64,000 bases of DNA from Desulfonispora thiosulfatigenes DSM 11270 (GTDB lineage: Bacteria > Bacillota > Peptococcia > Peptococcales > Desulfonisporaceae): contig NZ_FWWT01000008.1 of assembly GCF_900176035.1 (NCBI RefSeq), positions 120,951-184,950 on the forward strand, read 5' to 3'. Each line of letters opens with the position of its first letter. Position 1 is the first letter of the stretch. The position numbers were made by a program, and so were the translations under genes. Under the pieces are notes generated by a model. That model was given only the letters and a program-made list of their open reading frames with translations, ran no database searches and had not been told where the DNA came from. Positions 16,932 through 26,465 of this stretch are shown here, in pieces.

Positions 16932-19900
16932 TTATTTTAACTTCATTAATAATTCGCCAGTTTTTACTTGTTGCCCTTCTTTTACCAGAATGGAATCTAT
17001 AGTACCGCTAACATTAGCAGTAATATTTGTTTCCATTTTCATAGCTTCAATGATAATTAAGCTTTGCTTTTCCTTTACTTCATCGCCTTCTTTTACCAGA
17101 ACTTTTAAAACTGTTCCTGGAATACTAGTTCCCACTTCCATATTGTTCTCTGGATCAGCCATCTGAATTGCATGCTCTGGCACGGCAATTTTCGAAGCAT
17201 TATCATGAATTTTAATTTCTCTCCTATTACCATTTACTTCAAATGCTAATGTTTTATTGCCCTCTGCATCAGTACTTCCAATTTTTAAAAGTTTTGTAAT
17301 AAGGATTTTTCCTTCTGCTATTTCTAGTTCACAAGTCTCCCCTTCAGAAAGACCATGGAAAAAGATATCACTACCGATACGACTTAAATCACCATATTCA
17401 TCTAGGTACTCCATATACTCTTCATATACCTTAGGATATAAGGCATAACTTAAAGCACTTTTTTGATTTGCTTTAGAATGATGATATTTATCTTTTAAAA
17501 GCTTTTTAATTGCATCTAGATCCTCAGCAGGGATAATTTCACCTGGTCTACATGTGATAGATTCTTGACCTTTTAATACTAATTTTTGTAATTTAGGTGG
17601 AAATCCTCCTGTTGGTTGACCAATCATACCTTTAAAATAATCAACTACTGAATCAGGAAAGGCCATATCTTTACCTTTATCGTAAATATTTTCTGAGGTA
17701 AGATCATTTTTCACCATAAATATCGCCATGTCTCCTACTACTTTTGAAGAAGGAGTAACCTTTACAATATTGCCCATCATTTCATTTACTGTTTTATACA
17801 TTTCTTTTACTTCATTAAATCTATAGCCAAGTCCAAAGCTTTCTACCTGACCTTTGAGGTTAGAATATTGACCTCCTGGCATTTCATTAGTATATATTTC
17901 TGCTGTGCTAGATTTTAAATCTGATTCAAATTTATAATATACCGGTCTTACGTCACTCCAATAATCAGAAATTTGTTGAATTCCTTCCAAGTTTAAACCT
18001 GTGTCTCTTTCAGTATTTTTAAGTGAAGCTACTACAGAGTTTAAGGCCGGTTGACTAGTAAGTCCTGACATGCTATTAAAAGCAGTATCAACAATATCTA
18101 CACCCGCCTCTGCTGCCATGAGTACGGTTGCAACACCATTACCTGTTGTGTCATGAGTATGAAGATGAATAGGCATACCTACTTCATTTTTTAAAGCTTT
18201 AATTAATTTAACTGCAGCATAAGGTTTTAATAATGCAGACATATCTTTAATAGCTAAAATATGAGCTCCAGTTTTTTCAATTTCTTTTGCCAAGTTTACA
18301 TAATAATTCAAAGAATATTTATCTTGTTTATCATCTAATATATCACCTGTATAACAAATACAAGCTTCAGCAATTTTTCCTGTTTTTAATACCTCATCAA
18401 TGGCTACTTCCATACCTTTTAACCAGTTTAAAGAATCAAAAATTCTAAATACATCCATACCACTTTGAGCTGATTCTTTAATAAATTCTCTAACGACATT
18501 ATCAGGGTAGTTTTTATACCCAACAGCATTAGCTCCACGAATTAACATTTGGAATAAAAGGTTTGGCATCCTTTTTCTAAGTTCCTCTAATCTTACCCAA
18601 GGAGATTCTCTTAAGAATCTATACGCTACATCAAAAGTAGCTCCCCCCCACATTTCAACTGAGAATAAATCTTTTGCTAAAACAGAAGTAGGTTTTGCTA
18701 TTTTGATCATGTCTCTTGTTCTCATTCTTGTTGCCATTAATGATTGATGTGCATCACGCATTGTATTATCAGTTAAAAGGAGTTTTCTTTGCTCTTTAAT
18801 CCATTTAACTACGCCTTCTGGACCTTGTTCTTCTAATATTTGTTTAGTTCCACGAAGTTCAGCAGGTTTCTCTACACTTGGGATAATTGGTACATCAAAT
18901 TCTCTTTTTATGCCATCTGTTTCATTAACAACTTTTTCTCCGAGAAACTTTAATAATCTAAGTTCGTAATCTCTTTTTGGTTTAATATTTAATAACTCAG
19001 GATTATTACTAATAAATCCTGTATCACAGTCACCCTTTTTAAATATTTCATGGTTTAAAACGTTAATAATAAAGGCTGCATTAGTCTTAATACCATTTAC
19101 AGTTAATTCTTTTACAGAACGAACTGCTTTTCTTCTCGCATCATCAAAATCTCTACCTTGTGCACTTACCTTTACTAATAAGCTATCATAATATGGACTA
19201 ATTACAGATCCTGCAAAACCTTCAGCCCCATCAAGCCTAATTCCAAAACCAGAACCAGAGCGATAAACATCAATTCTACCTGTATCAGGAGCAAAATTAT
19301 TAGCAGGGTCTTCAGTTGTTACCCGGCACTGAATAGCATATCCTCTAGGTTTAATATCTTCTTGAGAAGCTAACCCGATTTCTGGCGAATCCAGTCGATA
19401 TCCCTGTGCAACTAAGATTTGAGTTTGTACTAGATCAATACCTGTTACCATTTCAGTTACTGTATGCTCTACTTGAATTCTTGGATTCATTTCAATAAAA
19501 TAATGATTTCCATGAGCATCTACTAAAAATTCAATTGTTCCTGCATTTCGATAATTAACTGCTCTTGCTATTTTTAGAGCATCTTCACAAATTGCTGTTC
19601 TTTGTTCATCAGTTAAACATAACGAAGGCGTAAACTCGATAACCTTTTGATGTCTTCTTTGAATAGAGCAATCTCTTTCATGCAGGTGCACTACATTACC
19701 ATACTTATCCCCGATAACTTGCACCTCTATATGTTTAGGCTTTTCTAAATACTTTTCAATAAAAATATCATCAATACCAAAAGCCTTTTTTGCTTCACTT
19801 CTAGCACTGTTAAATTCATTAATTAGATCTTCTTCGCGAGTTACGATACGCATTCCACGACCGCCACCACCAGCTGCTGCTTTTAACATGACTGGATAAC

Positions 19901-20363
19901 CACAAAAACCTGCAAATTCTTTAGCATCTTGTTCTGATTTAATTGGTTTTTCAACGCCTGGAATAGTAGGCACACCTACTTCTTTGGCAACAATCTTAGA
20001 TTTAATTTTATCTCCTAATTTATCCATCATAATATGATTAGGACCGATAAACTCTATTCCTGCTTCTTCACACTTTTTTGCAAACTCAGTGTTTTCTGCT
20101 AAGAATCCATAACCTGGATGAATAGCATCTACACCCTTTTTAAGGGCTAAATCAATAATTTCTTCTATGCTTAAATATGCTTCAATTGGACCTTGATTTT
20201 TACCAATTAAATAAGATTCATCTGCCTTAGTTCTAAAAAGAGAACATTTATCTTCATTAGAATAAATAGCCACTGTTCTGATTCCAAGTTCTGCACATGC
20301 TCTAAATATTCTAATAGCAATTTCACCTCTGTTAGCTACTAAAACTCTTTTAAAATTACGCAT
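16932..20363 (-). CDS. pyc: Pyruvate carboxylase
   Basis: Carboxylates pyruvate to oxaloacetate using ATP, bicarbonate and biotin; feeds the TCA branch, aspartate and gluconeogenesis. The 1143 residues contain the whole set on one chain: biotin carboxylase (about 1-455, KAAAGGGGRGM ATP loop, EMNPRIQVEHTVTE), carboxyltransferase (about 530-820, LTDNTMRDAHQSL, metal ligands HLHTHD), linker domain, and the biotinyl domain at the end with EAMKMET, whose central Lys carries biotin. The ATG at 20363 has AAGGTGG in front; an in-frame TTG at 20384 lacks one. Monocistronic between its own promoter and terminator. Confidence 0.97.
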   Translation of the reverse strand: MRNFKRVLVANRGEIAIRIFRACAELGIRTVAIYSNEDKCSLFRTKADESYLIGKNQGPIEAYLSIEEIIDLALKKGVDAIHPGYGFLAENTEFAKKCEEAGIEFIGPNHIMMDKLGDKIKSKIVAKEVGVPTIPGVEKPIKSEQDAKEFAGFCGYPVMLKAAAGGGGRGMRIVTREEDLINEFNSARSEAKKAFGIDDIFIEKYLEKPKHIEVQVIGDKYGNVVHLHERDCSIQRRHQKVIEFTPSLCLTDEQRTAICEDALKIARAVNYRNAGTIEFLVDAHGNHYFIEMNPRIQVEHTVTEMVTGIDLVQTQILVAQGYRLDSPEIGLASQEDIKPRGYAIQCRVTTEDPANNFAPDTGRIDVYRSGSGFGIRLDGAEGFAGSVISPYYDSLLVKVSAQGRDFDDARRKAVRSVKELTVNGIKTNAAFIINVLNHEIFKKGDCDTGFISNNPELLNIKPKRDYELRLLKFLGEKVVNETDGIKREFDVPIIPSVEKPAELRGTKQILEEQGPEGVVKWIKEQRKLLLTDNTMRDAHQSLMATRMRTRDMIKIAKPTSVLAKDLFSVEMWGGATFDVAYRFLRESPWVRLEELRKRMPNLLFQMLIRGANAVGYKNYPDNVVREFIKESAQSGMDVFRIFDSLNWLKGMEVAIDEVLKTGKIAEACICYTGDILDDKQDKYSLNYYVNLAKEIEKTGAHILAIKDMSALLKPYAAVKLIKALKNEVGMPIHLHTHDTTGNGVATVLMAAEAGVDIVDTAFNSMSGLTSQPALNSVVASLKNTERDTGLNLEGIQQISDYWSDVRPVYYKFESDLKSSTAEIYTNEMPGGQYSNLKGQVESFGLGYRFNEVKEMYKTVNEMMGNIVKVTPSSKVVGDMAIFMVKNDLTSENIYDKGKDMAFPDSVVDYFKGMIGQPTGGFPPKLQKLVLKGQESITCRPGEIIPAEDLDAIKKLLKDKYHHSKANQKSALSYALYPKVYEEYMEYLDEYGDLSRIGSDIFFHGLSEGETCELEIAEGKILITKLLKIGSTDAEGNKTLAFEVNGNRREIKIHDNASKIAVPEHAIQMADPENNMEVGTSIPGTVLKVLVKEGDEVKEKQSLIIIEAMKMETNITANVSGTIDSILVKEGQQVKTGELLMKLK

Positions 20364-20398
20364 AAATCCACCACCTTGTACCAATATATATAAAGTCC

Positions 20399-20427
20399 AT
20401 CATATATTTAATTTATGTTTCTTTCAA
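20399..20427 (-). promoter_or_regulatory. Candidate promoter of pyc
   Basis: Minus-strand -35 TTGAAA (20422-20427), 17-base spacer, -10 TATGAT (20399-20404), 36 bases before the ATG. Confidence 0.6.
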
Positions 20428-20457
20428 TATCTTAACGTCAAGTATACAATATTTCGC

Positions 20458-22268
20458 CTAAAAATCTTTATTTTCCAGCTCTATAGATTTACCCGTTTTA
20501 CCTTTTAGGACTTCTTTATATAAATCCTTTTTCAAAATATAATTTGACTGCTCGATTTCCTTATAAACTCTTTCGAAATCTTTACGACAGCTTTCTACAT
20601 CTACGGGTTCTTTCGTGATTCTATTCCAAGCTCTTCCATTTTCAAAAATTCCATCTTCAGACATACAAAACATTATATCATCTTTAATGAATGAACCTCT
20701 TGGCATATACATTTGCTCTAAAACAAAATTATTATCTGTATTTAATAAATCATGACCATAAATATAAGGATTAATATTTTGTATTCCCATTAAGTTCAAA
20801 ATAGTAGGCATTAGATCTACCTGACCTCCATTGTTTTCAGGCTGCTCATTAATATCTTCCCCAGGAATGTGTATTAATAACGGAATATTCATCATATCTT
20901 CATAATCATAGTCATACCCTAAAAAGTTACTCACGTTTTTATAGAATGAATCATCATAAACACTTAAACCAAAGTGGTCACCATAAATTACAATTATAGA
21001 ATTTTCATAAAGTCCTTTAACTTTTAAATCTTCGATAAATTCTCCTATTACTTTATCTACATAATGAGTAGATTGTAAATAGTCACCAAAAATATTGTTT
21101 TTATCTAATTTTTTAATTTAATTTTTTGTTCTTCCATCGGCATAACATATGGATTATGACTCGTTAATGTTACTAAAAAACTATAAAAGGGTTGTTTTTC
21201 TTTTTCTAAATACTCTAAAGATTGCTTAAAAAACTCTCTATCACTTAAACCAAAACCAATGATTTCATTATTATCAAAATCATCTTGACTGATAAATTCA
21301 TCAAAACCTTGATTAGGATATGCTGCTGCGCGGTTCCAAAAATCTTTTTTGTACGCATGAAAAGCAAGTGTCTTGTAGCCTTCATCTTTTAATATCCATG
21401 GTAGCCCATAGTAATAATTATCTTTGTATAGATCATAGGTCTGGGCATAAATGTTAGGATGAAGAGCATTATTACTTATAAATTCAGCATCTGAAGTATT
21501 AGCAAGTCCTACTTGTTGGTAATAGTTTTTAAAATAAATTGTATCTCCTTTAATTAATTTATTTAAGTTAGGGGTAAGCTCTTGCTTATTGTATTTGGCA
21601 TTAATTAGCATATTTTGAAAAGACTCTACTTGAATTATAATTAAATTCCTACCTTTAGCCACTCCATGCAGTTTAGAATTTTCATCTGATGTAACTAGCT
21701 TTTTATTTTCTAAATCTTTAGCAATACGTGCATCATTTAAATTTTGCTCAACTAGGATATTATAAGCATTTTTTACATGGTACGTAAAAAATTCTTGATT
21801 ACTTATCTTTTGCACCGAGGTAGCTTGCAAGGGATCAATGATTAACAAACTAATAATCACCATATTTAGAGCAAATGCTTTTATAAAAACCTTTTTCTTA
21901 TAGGTATCTTTTTGAATAAAACGCGATAAAAACAAATCTAAAAATAATAAAAAATACGTAGGTTTAATTAAAAGCATAATAGTTTCTGAAATATCTGATA
22001 ATTGACCAATCTGTTTAAAAGAACTAAAGCTTAAATATTGATTATAATAATTCATATAAATAACATCCACAAACATTAAAAAAGAAATTATAAAATTAAC
22101 CAGCAAAAATGTCTTTTTAGAGGTAATTGTATATATTAAGCTAATAAAAAATACACTCGATAATAAAATTAAAACAAGGCTAACCTTATTTCCTAGTAGA
22201 TAGTAAAACAAGGTAATCTTCGCCAATGCCATTATTAATACATACTTATTTTTAAATATATCTAACAT
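20458..22268 (-). pseudogene. LTA synthase-like membrane sulfatase, interrupted by a one-base frameshift
   Basis: LtaS-family enzyme, which polymerises or transfers glycerol-phosphate at the outer membrane face. The first frame has about five N-terminal helices and the catalytic domain start: metal ligand Glu in VESFQN, nucleophile Thr in ANTSDAEF, and FHAYKKDFWNR. It ends at a TAG (21105-21107) right after a six-A run (21109-21114, minus strand). The other frame continues at once with KLDKNNIFGDYL, then the essential YGDHFG, to the C-terminus. One extra A restores 603 residues, near the family norm. AAGGAGG precedes the ATG. The run reads A-AAA-AAT then stop, a possible -1 slip site. Confidence 0.82.
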
Positions 22269-22437
22269 TTTAGCCTCCTTACTGTTTTATTACTATGATA
22301 GCACAAGTTGAAAAGATTTTTAAACCTTTAAATATTCCCTTTAATTTAGGTAAAAAAAAGAAACCCTATATAATTTAAAGTGTACTCTTTGTAAAGGACA
22401 TTTTAAATAAGGATCTCTTTTAAAAATAACCAAATAT

Positions 22438-23367
22438 TTAGCCTAACCCCTTATCTAACATATTAAGGGCGTCAATCTTTTCTTTAGTAAATCTATTATA
22501 GACGCTTCTTTTAATTTGTGGCGAACTACTTTTAAAATATATATCTACCTTTTGTCGTTCATTATATAAAGAGCTAATAATCGTGCGATCATCTTTTTGT
22601 AAATTTAGTTTAGAAAAAATTGAAACCGCTCCCCCTACCCCATGTTGCACGGCAGTAGAAAATAAACTTTCTCTTAATGCTTCACTTCTTTGATTAATAT
22701 CAAAACCAAAACGTGACTTTAAAGAATTAGCAGCCTGTTCATAAAAGGCATACTTAACATAATCATGCTGAGCCTTTAAAAATCTGCTTTTATCTGTTTT
22801 AGCTATCGAAGACCAAGCATGATCAAAATTAAGCCCAGGTTTACCACCATCTTTTATTTTAGAACTCGATAGTGTAGCATAAATATCTTGGTGATTATTC
22901 TTTAACCAATTAATAAAAGAATCTAATGAACCCATTTTAGAGGAAAACTGCCACGCACCATAGGATTTGCCGCCATGATCTCCAGGATTATTGGCAATAG
23001 CACCTGGATTAAGGTTGGATTCATATTTAGACGACATAGAACCTAATCCCCCTAGACTACTAGTTTGATGGGCTTTATACCTGGACGTATATGCAGAAGG
23101 ATTAATAATTGCACCACTTTGATGAACCTTATGCATTGCATTTAATGAGCTTTCTGTATCTAAGTTATTAAGGCTCGCAAAAGCAGTTAATAACGAGTTG
23201 GTTACTATATCACTACTATCCTCTTTAATAATTTGATTTAATAATGCTTGAAACATAAGACTTTCTGCTACTTTTACCTGATCCTTGTTATTCTCAGAAT
23301 TAGAGTTTATTTTTGCATTATAACTATTTACTAATAAATTATTCACTTCATTTGTAGATACTGACAT
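22438..23367 (-). CDS. VgrG3-like C-terminal lysozyme-domain protein
   Basis: 309 residues. From about residue 108 the chain reads SKYESNLNPGAIANNPGDHG then GKSYGAWQFSSKMGSLDSFINWL, the pattern of the lysozyme-like domain found at the end of VgrG3 effectors and in phage-type endolysins, so it probably cleaves peptidoglycan. The Glu in SKYES is the likely acid. The N-terminal 80 residues (VAESLMFQALLNQIIKE) resemble no domain I can name, and there is no signal peptide or membrane span, so the export route is unclear. GGGGAG precedes the ATG. It stands alone between the LtaS-like and protease genes. Confidence 0.6.
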   Translation of the reverse strand: MSVSTNEVNNLLVNSYNAKINSNSENNKDQVKVAESLMFQALLNQIIKEDSSDIVTNSLLTAFASLNNLDTESSLNAMHKVHQSGAIINPSAYTSRYKAHQTSSLGGLGSMSSKYESNLNPGAIANNPGDHGGKSYGAWQFSSKMGSLDSFINWLKNNHQDIYATLSSSKIKDGGKPGLNFDHAWSSIAKTDKSRFLKAQHDYVKYAFYEQAANSLKSRFGFDINQRSEALRESLFSTAVQHGVGGAVSIFSKLNLQKDDRTIISSLYNERQKVDIYFKSSSPQIKRSVYNRFTKEKIDALNMLDKGLG

Positions 23368-23427
23368 CTCTATCTCCCCATTTTACCTGACTAACTTGGC
23401 GTAAGTCATGCATTTGCAGTTCTTAAT

Positions 23428-25059
23428 TCAATTTATACTCTCTTTCTCATTCTTGAAATCAACTGGATAATCTTCTACCCACTGACCACTATAAATTATA
23501 TTATTGTTTGGATCGTAAAGTGCCCCTTCACCTTGCATCATATCATTTTGCCAGTGACCTAAATATAGTTCTCCATTAAACCATTGTTGTTTTCCTTTAC
23601 CTTCTCTTTTACCATCTTTAAAAACTCCTTCATACATATCTCCATTGGACCAAAACATAGTACCTTCTCCATGTGGAAGTCCCTTTTCTACTTGCCCGTA
23701 ATAAACTTTATTAAGATATGATATTTCTTCTCCAAAAACTGGAATGACAGCTACTACTTCAGACTTTGACGACTCCGTACCATTTGCATCAACAGCGGTT
23801 ATATAATAATACCTTTTATCGGTCTTTTCCTGAACATAAGGTAAAAAATACGGCTCAGTTAATAAGGAAGTTTTGTTATTAAAAATTATTTTCTCAAAAC
23901 CTGTGTCCTTCTTATCACTTGTATAAACATAGAAACCAGCTATGTCGTTTTCATAATTAATTTCCCAAGTAATTATATGGTCAAATATTATATTGATGTT
24001 TAGTGGTGCATCAGGTAGCGCAGTTTCCCCTCTAGGTTTAATTAAGTCTCTAAGCTCAATATTTAAATTATTCTTTAAAAAAGGTTTTATGTCATTAATC
24101 GGAATAGCTAAATTTATATTTTGCCCAGTACTAAAGAATGCTGATGTAATCCCAATAACCTCGCCGCGATTATTAATCAGTGCCCCTCCACTACTACCTT
24201 TAGATAAAGGTGCAGTAGTCTGTAGAAACATTTGACCTGCAAATAAGCGCTTGCTATTGCTTATTAGTCCTTCGCTAACAGTATTAGGAAGACCCAACGG
24301 ATTACCAATAGCAATAACTCTATCCCCTGAACTAACTCTACCTGAATCGCCTAACTTTACACTAGCTAATTTATCTGCATTTATTTTTAAAATTGCAATA
24401 TCCCGGTACTCATCATAATTTAGAATATTTGTAACTGTATGCTTTTTGCCGTTTAATAGAATCACATCTATTTTAGTTGCGCCCTTTATTACATGATAAT
24501 TGGTCACAATTTTACCAGAGTCTTCAATAATAAAACCACTGCCTGATGCAAATAAATCTCCATGAGTATTATATGCTTCAAGAGACACAATAGACTCTTC
24601 AGATAATTTCACAATCTCTCTAGGCTCAAAGGTTTTATCAATTCTTACTATTCTAGTTTCATCTAACCAATCAACTTTTGCGCCTAATGCCTCACTTATA
24701 AATCTAAGCGGTACTAACACCCTACCCTCCGTGATTACTGGGGGCTGATCAGTTGGAATATTTCTACCATTTAAAACAAGATTAATATTCTTTTTATTAT
24801 CCTTATTAGAGACCTCTGGATAATTATAATTATTTGTGCTAATAAAAACAGTTTGTTTTTCACCATTCCATTCTACATCAGCTCCAAGATTTTCACTAAT
24901 AGCCCTTACTGGAACCATAGTTCTCCCATTAACTATTATAGCTGGTTTATCCGTCTTAATTATACTTCCATTTATTTCTATGCCAATTTCCGCTTGTGCT
25001 AATGCGCTTGTTGGTAATAGTAAAAAAAGTAATAGTAATAAATATTTTGTGTATTTCAT
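23428..25059 (-). CDS. Secreted trypsin-like protease with two stalk domains, FN3-like domain and MORN repeats
   Basis: 543 residues with a signal peptide (hydrophobic YLLLLLFLLLPTSALA, cleavage near 22). Two copper-amine-oxidase-N/stalk domains follow (about 25-75 and 85-140; GRTMVPVRAISENLGA, GRVLVPLRFISEALGA). An HtrA-type S1C protease spans about 150-325 with the triad His in NYHVI, Asp in YRDIAIL and Ser in KGSSGGAL. A fibronectin-III-like stretch (about 345-440) and three or four MORN repeats (YEGVFKDGKREGKG and similar, about 445-515) finish it. No PDZ domain is evident. ATG at 25059 is chosen because AGGCGG precedes it; a longer ATG start at 25074 lacks a site. Likely a cell-envelope protease. 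Confidence 0.82.
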   Translation of the reverse strand: MKYTKYLLLLLFLLLPTSALAQAEIGIEINGSIIKTDKPAIIVNGRTMVPVRAISENLGADVEWNGEKQTVFISTNNYNYPEVSNKDNKKNINLVLNGRNIPTDQPPVITEGRVLVPLRFISEALGAKVDWLDETRIVRIDKTFEPREIVKLSEESIVSLEAYNTHGDLFASGSGFIIEDSGKIVTNYHVIKGATKIDVILLNGKKHTVTNILNYDEYRDIAILKINADKLASVKLGDSGRVSSGDRVIAIGNPLGLPNTVSEGLISNSKRLFAGQMFLQTTAPLSKGSSGGALINNRGEVIGITSAFFSTGQNINLAIPINDIKPFLKNNLNIELRDLIKPRGETALPDAPLNINIIFDHIITWEINYENDIAGFYVYTSDKKDTGFEKIIFNNKTSLLTEPYFLPYVQEKTDKRYYYITAVDANGTESSKSEVVAVIPVFGEEISYLNKVYYGQVEKGLPHGEGTMFWSNGDMYEGVFKDGKREGKGKQQWFNGELYLGHWQNDMMQGEGALYDPNNNIIYSGQWVEDYPVDFKNEKESIN

Positions 25060-25163
25060 CTCATCCCGCCTCATTGTAATCGTTTATTTATATAGAAAAA
25101 TTAGCTTACTCTCTAATTAAAGCTGCAAATCCCTGCTTTAATTAAGAATAAGCTTATTATTAG

Positions 25164-25376
25164 TTAATTATTCTTTTTTAAAGAAATCGCCTCTGAACAG
25201 CATATATCATAACAATGTCCACATCTGCGACAAATTTTATGATCTACTACAGCCTTTTCCTGAACAGTAATAGCATTTGCAGGACAAAGTAATTCACACT
25301 GAAAACAGGCAATACATTTATCTGTATCAATAACTATCTGCACGAAGTTTGAATAACTCTCATATCCATTTTTCAT
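25164..25376 (-). CDS. Small 2[4Fe-4S] ferredoxin-like protein
   Basis: 70 residues with two complete iron-sulfur motifs: C21-x2-C24-x2-C27-x3-C31 followed by Pro, and C49-x2-C52-x2-C55-x3-C59. The second lacks the usual Pro after the last Cys and has an extra Cys there (CC). The basic CRRCGHC segment and a 20-residue N-terminal extension differ from fermentative ferredoxins, so it may be an electron carrier or a domain-type partner. AGGAGG stands nine bases before the ATG. It is divergent from the next gene; no electron-transfer partner is adjacent. Confidence 0.88.
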   Translation of the reverse strand: MKNGYESYSNFVQIVIDTDKCIACFQCELLCPANAITVQEKAVVDHKICRRCGHCYDICCSEAISLKKNN

Positions 25377-25451
25377 TTAATAAGTCCTCCTCTTTAGATT
25401 CCTGCTTCTATAATACACTAAAAATGTCCTATATGAAAATTCCATATAAAT

Positions 25452-25502
25452 AAAAAAATACCTTCTAAGCTTTTTAAATAATAGCTAAAAGGTATTTTTT
25501 TC
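25452..25502. terminator. Terminator-like hairpin between divergent genes
   Basis: AAAAAATACCTT pairs with AAGGTATTTTTT around a 27-base AT-rich centre that can form a short inner AGC/GCT stem. T runs lie on both sides. It sits upstream of both neighbouring genes, so it does not end either of them. Confidence 0.5.
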
Positions 25503-25613
25503 TTACTTTACATATTAAAGCAATATACTACTGTCTAATCATAAAAGGATTTTATATAGTTTGTATTGAATCCTTTTGAAAGATGTTTGATTACCGATTA
25601 GGGGTTGGTTAAT

Positions 25614-25826
25614 ATGTTTTTTGAATTTAAGAATCGAAATAAAACTATAAAAGAATTAAGAAAAAGCCAAAGCTATACTGCCTGGGAGCTTGCTTTTAAA
25701 CTTAAAGTTGATACTGTAGATATTACACAAATAGACTACCTAAAATTTAAAGAAGTACCCGAACCAATTAAGTCTAAAATGCTGCCTCTTTTACGTGGTG
25801 ATGATATGGATGAAATTCCTTGGTAG
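25614..25826 (+). CDS. Small helix-turn-helix-like protein of unknown role
   Basis: 70 residues, soluble. The middle part (IKELRKSQSYTAWELAFKL then a second helix) resembles the first helices of an XRE-type fold, and the C-terminal VPEPIKSKMLPLLRGDDMDEIPW is a stretch I associate with small conserved clostridial proteins. It may bind DNA, but the fold is too short to be sure. The ATG at 25614 is chosen with AGGGG nine bases upstream; an in-frame TTG lies at 25605. It ends six bases from a convergent gene. Confidence 0.55.
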   Translation: MFFEFKNRNKTIKELRKSQSYTAWELAFKLKVDTVDITQIDYLKFKEVPEPIKSKMLPLLRGDDMDEIPW

Positions 25827-25831
25827 TGGAG

Positions 25832-26437
25832 TCATTTGATTTTTTTTACTTTTTCTTCTATTTCATTTTCAGTTAAAGAGTAATCATCTGAGGATAACCA
25901 GATTTCGTAAACATGATTATCCTTTTCATATGTCAATATTATTGTTTCAGCTGATATATTGTGCTCATCAAGTAAATTCATAGCCTTTTTGGCAACTGAT
26001 ATATGTTCAGCATTATCTACTAGATATATATTAATTTGAGTATATATCGCATCATTTGTAAAAAATTCTTTACCTAAACCTGTAACACTTTTTATTTTAC
26101 TTTCGATCTCACTCATATAAAACACATTATTAATTTTAGAATTGTACCCGTTTTGGCTTTTACACTCAAGATAATCCTCATAAATATCCTGTGATTTAAA
26201 GCCCCTAGAAATCAAGAAAGGGGTATAGTCATCTAAGCAAGTTACCTCTGCATAAAAACTATCATAGATAGGATCAATCTTTGCAATTCCTACCGTAAAT
26301 GAAAGGTCAGGATATTTTTCATCCAAATGTTTTACAAATTCTCCTCTTACGCTCACCAAAAAAATTAATGCTGTCAAAAGCAATATCATCAATATTCCAA
26401 GCACGCTGATTAAAAGTATTTTTGCTTTTTTATTCAC
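25832..26437 (-). CDS. Membrane-anchored YfjL-like hypothetical protein
   Basis: 201 residues: one N-terminal membrane anchor (about 7-28, signal-anchor type, no lipobox) and a soluble outer domain. HLDEKYPDLSFTVGIAKIDPIYDSFYAEVTCLDD resembles, over its length, the start of YfjL-like Firmicute proteins of unknown function. The GTG start has GAGGTG seven bases upstream. It lies just downstream of the phospholipase D pseudogene and is convergent with the small helix-turn-helix gene. No function is assigned. Confidence 0.5.
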   Translation of the reverse strand: MNKKAKILLISVLGILMILLLTALIFLVSVRGEFVKHLDEKYPDLSFTVGIAKIDPIYDSFYAEVTCLDDYTPFLISRGFKSQDIYEDYLECKSQNGYNSKINNVFYMSEIESKIKSVTGLGKEFFTNDAIYTQINIYLVDNAEHISVAKKAMNLLDEHNISAETIILTYEKDNHVYEIWLSSDDYSLTENEIEEKVKKIK

Positions 26438-26465
26438 CCAAATTCACCTCTAACTTAGATTAAGA

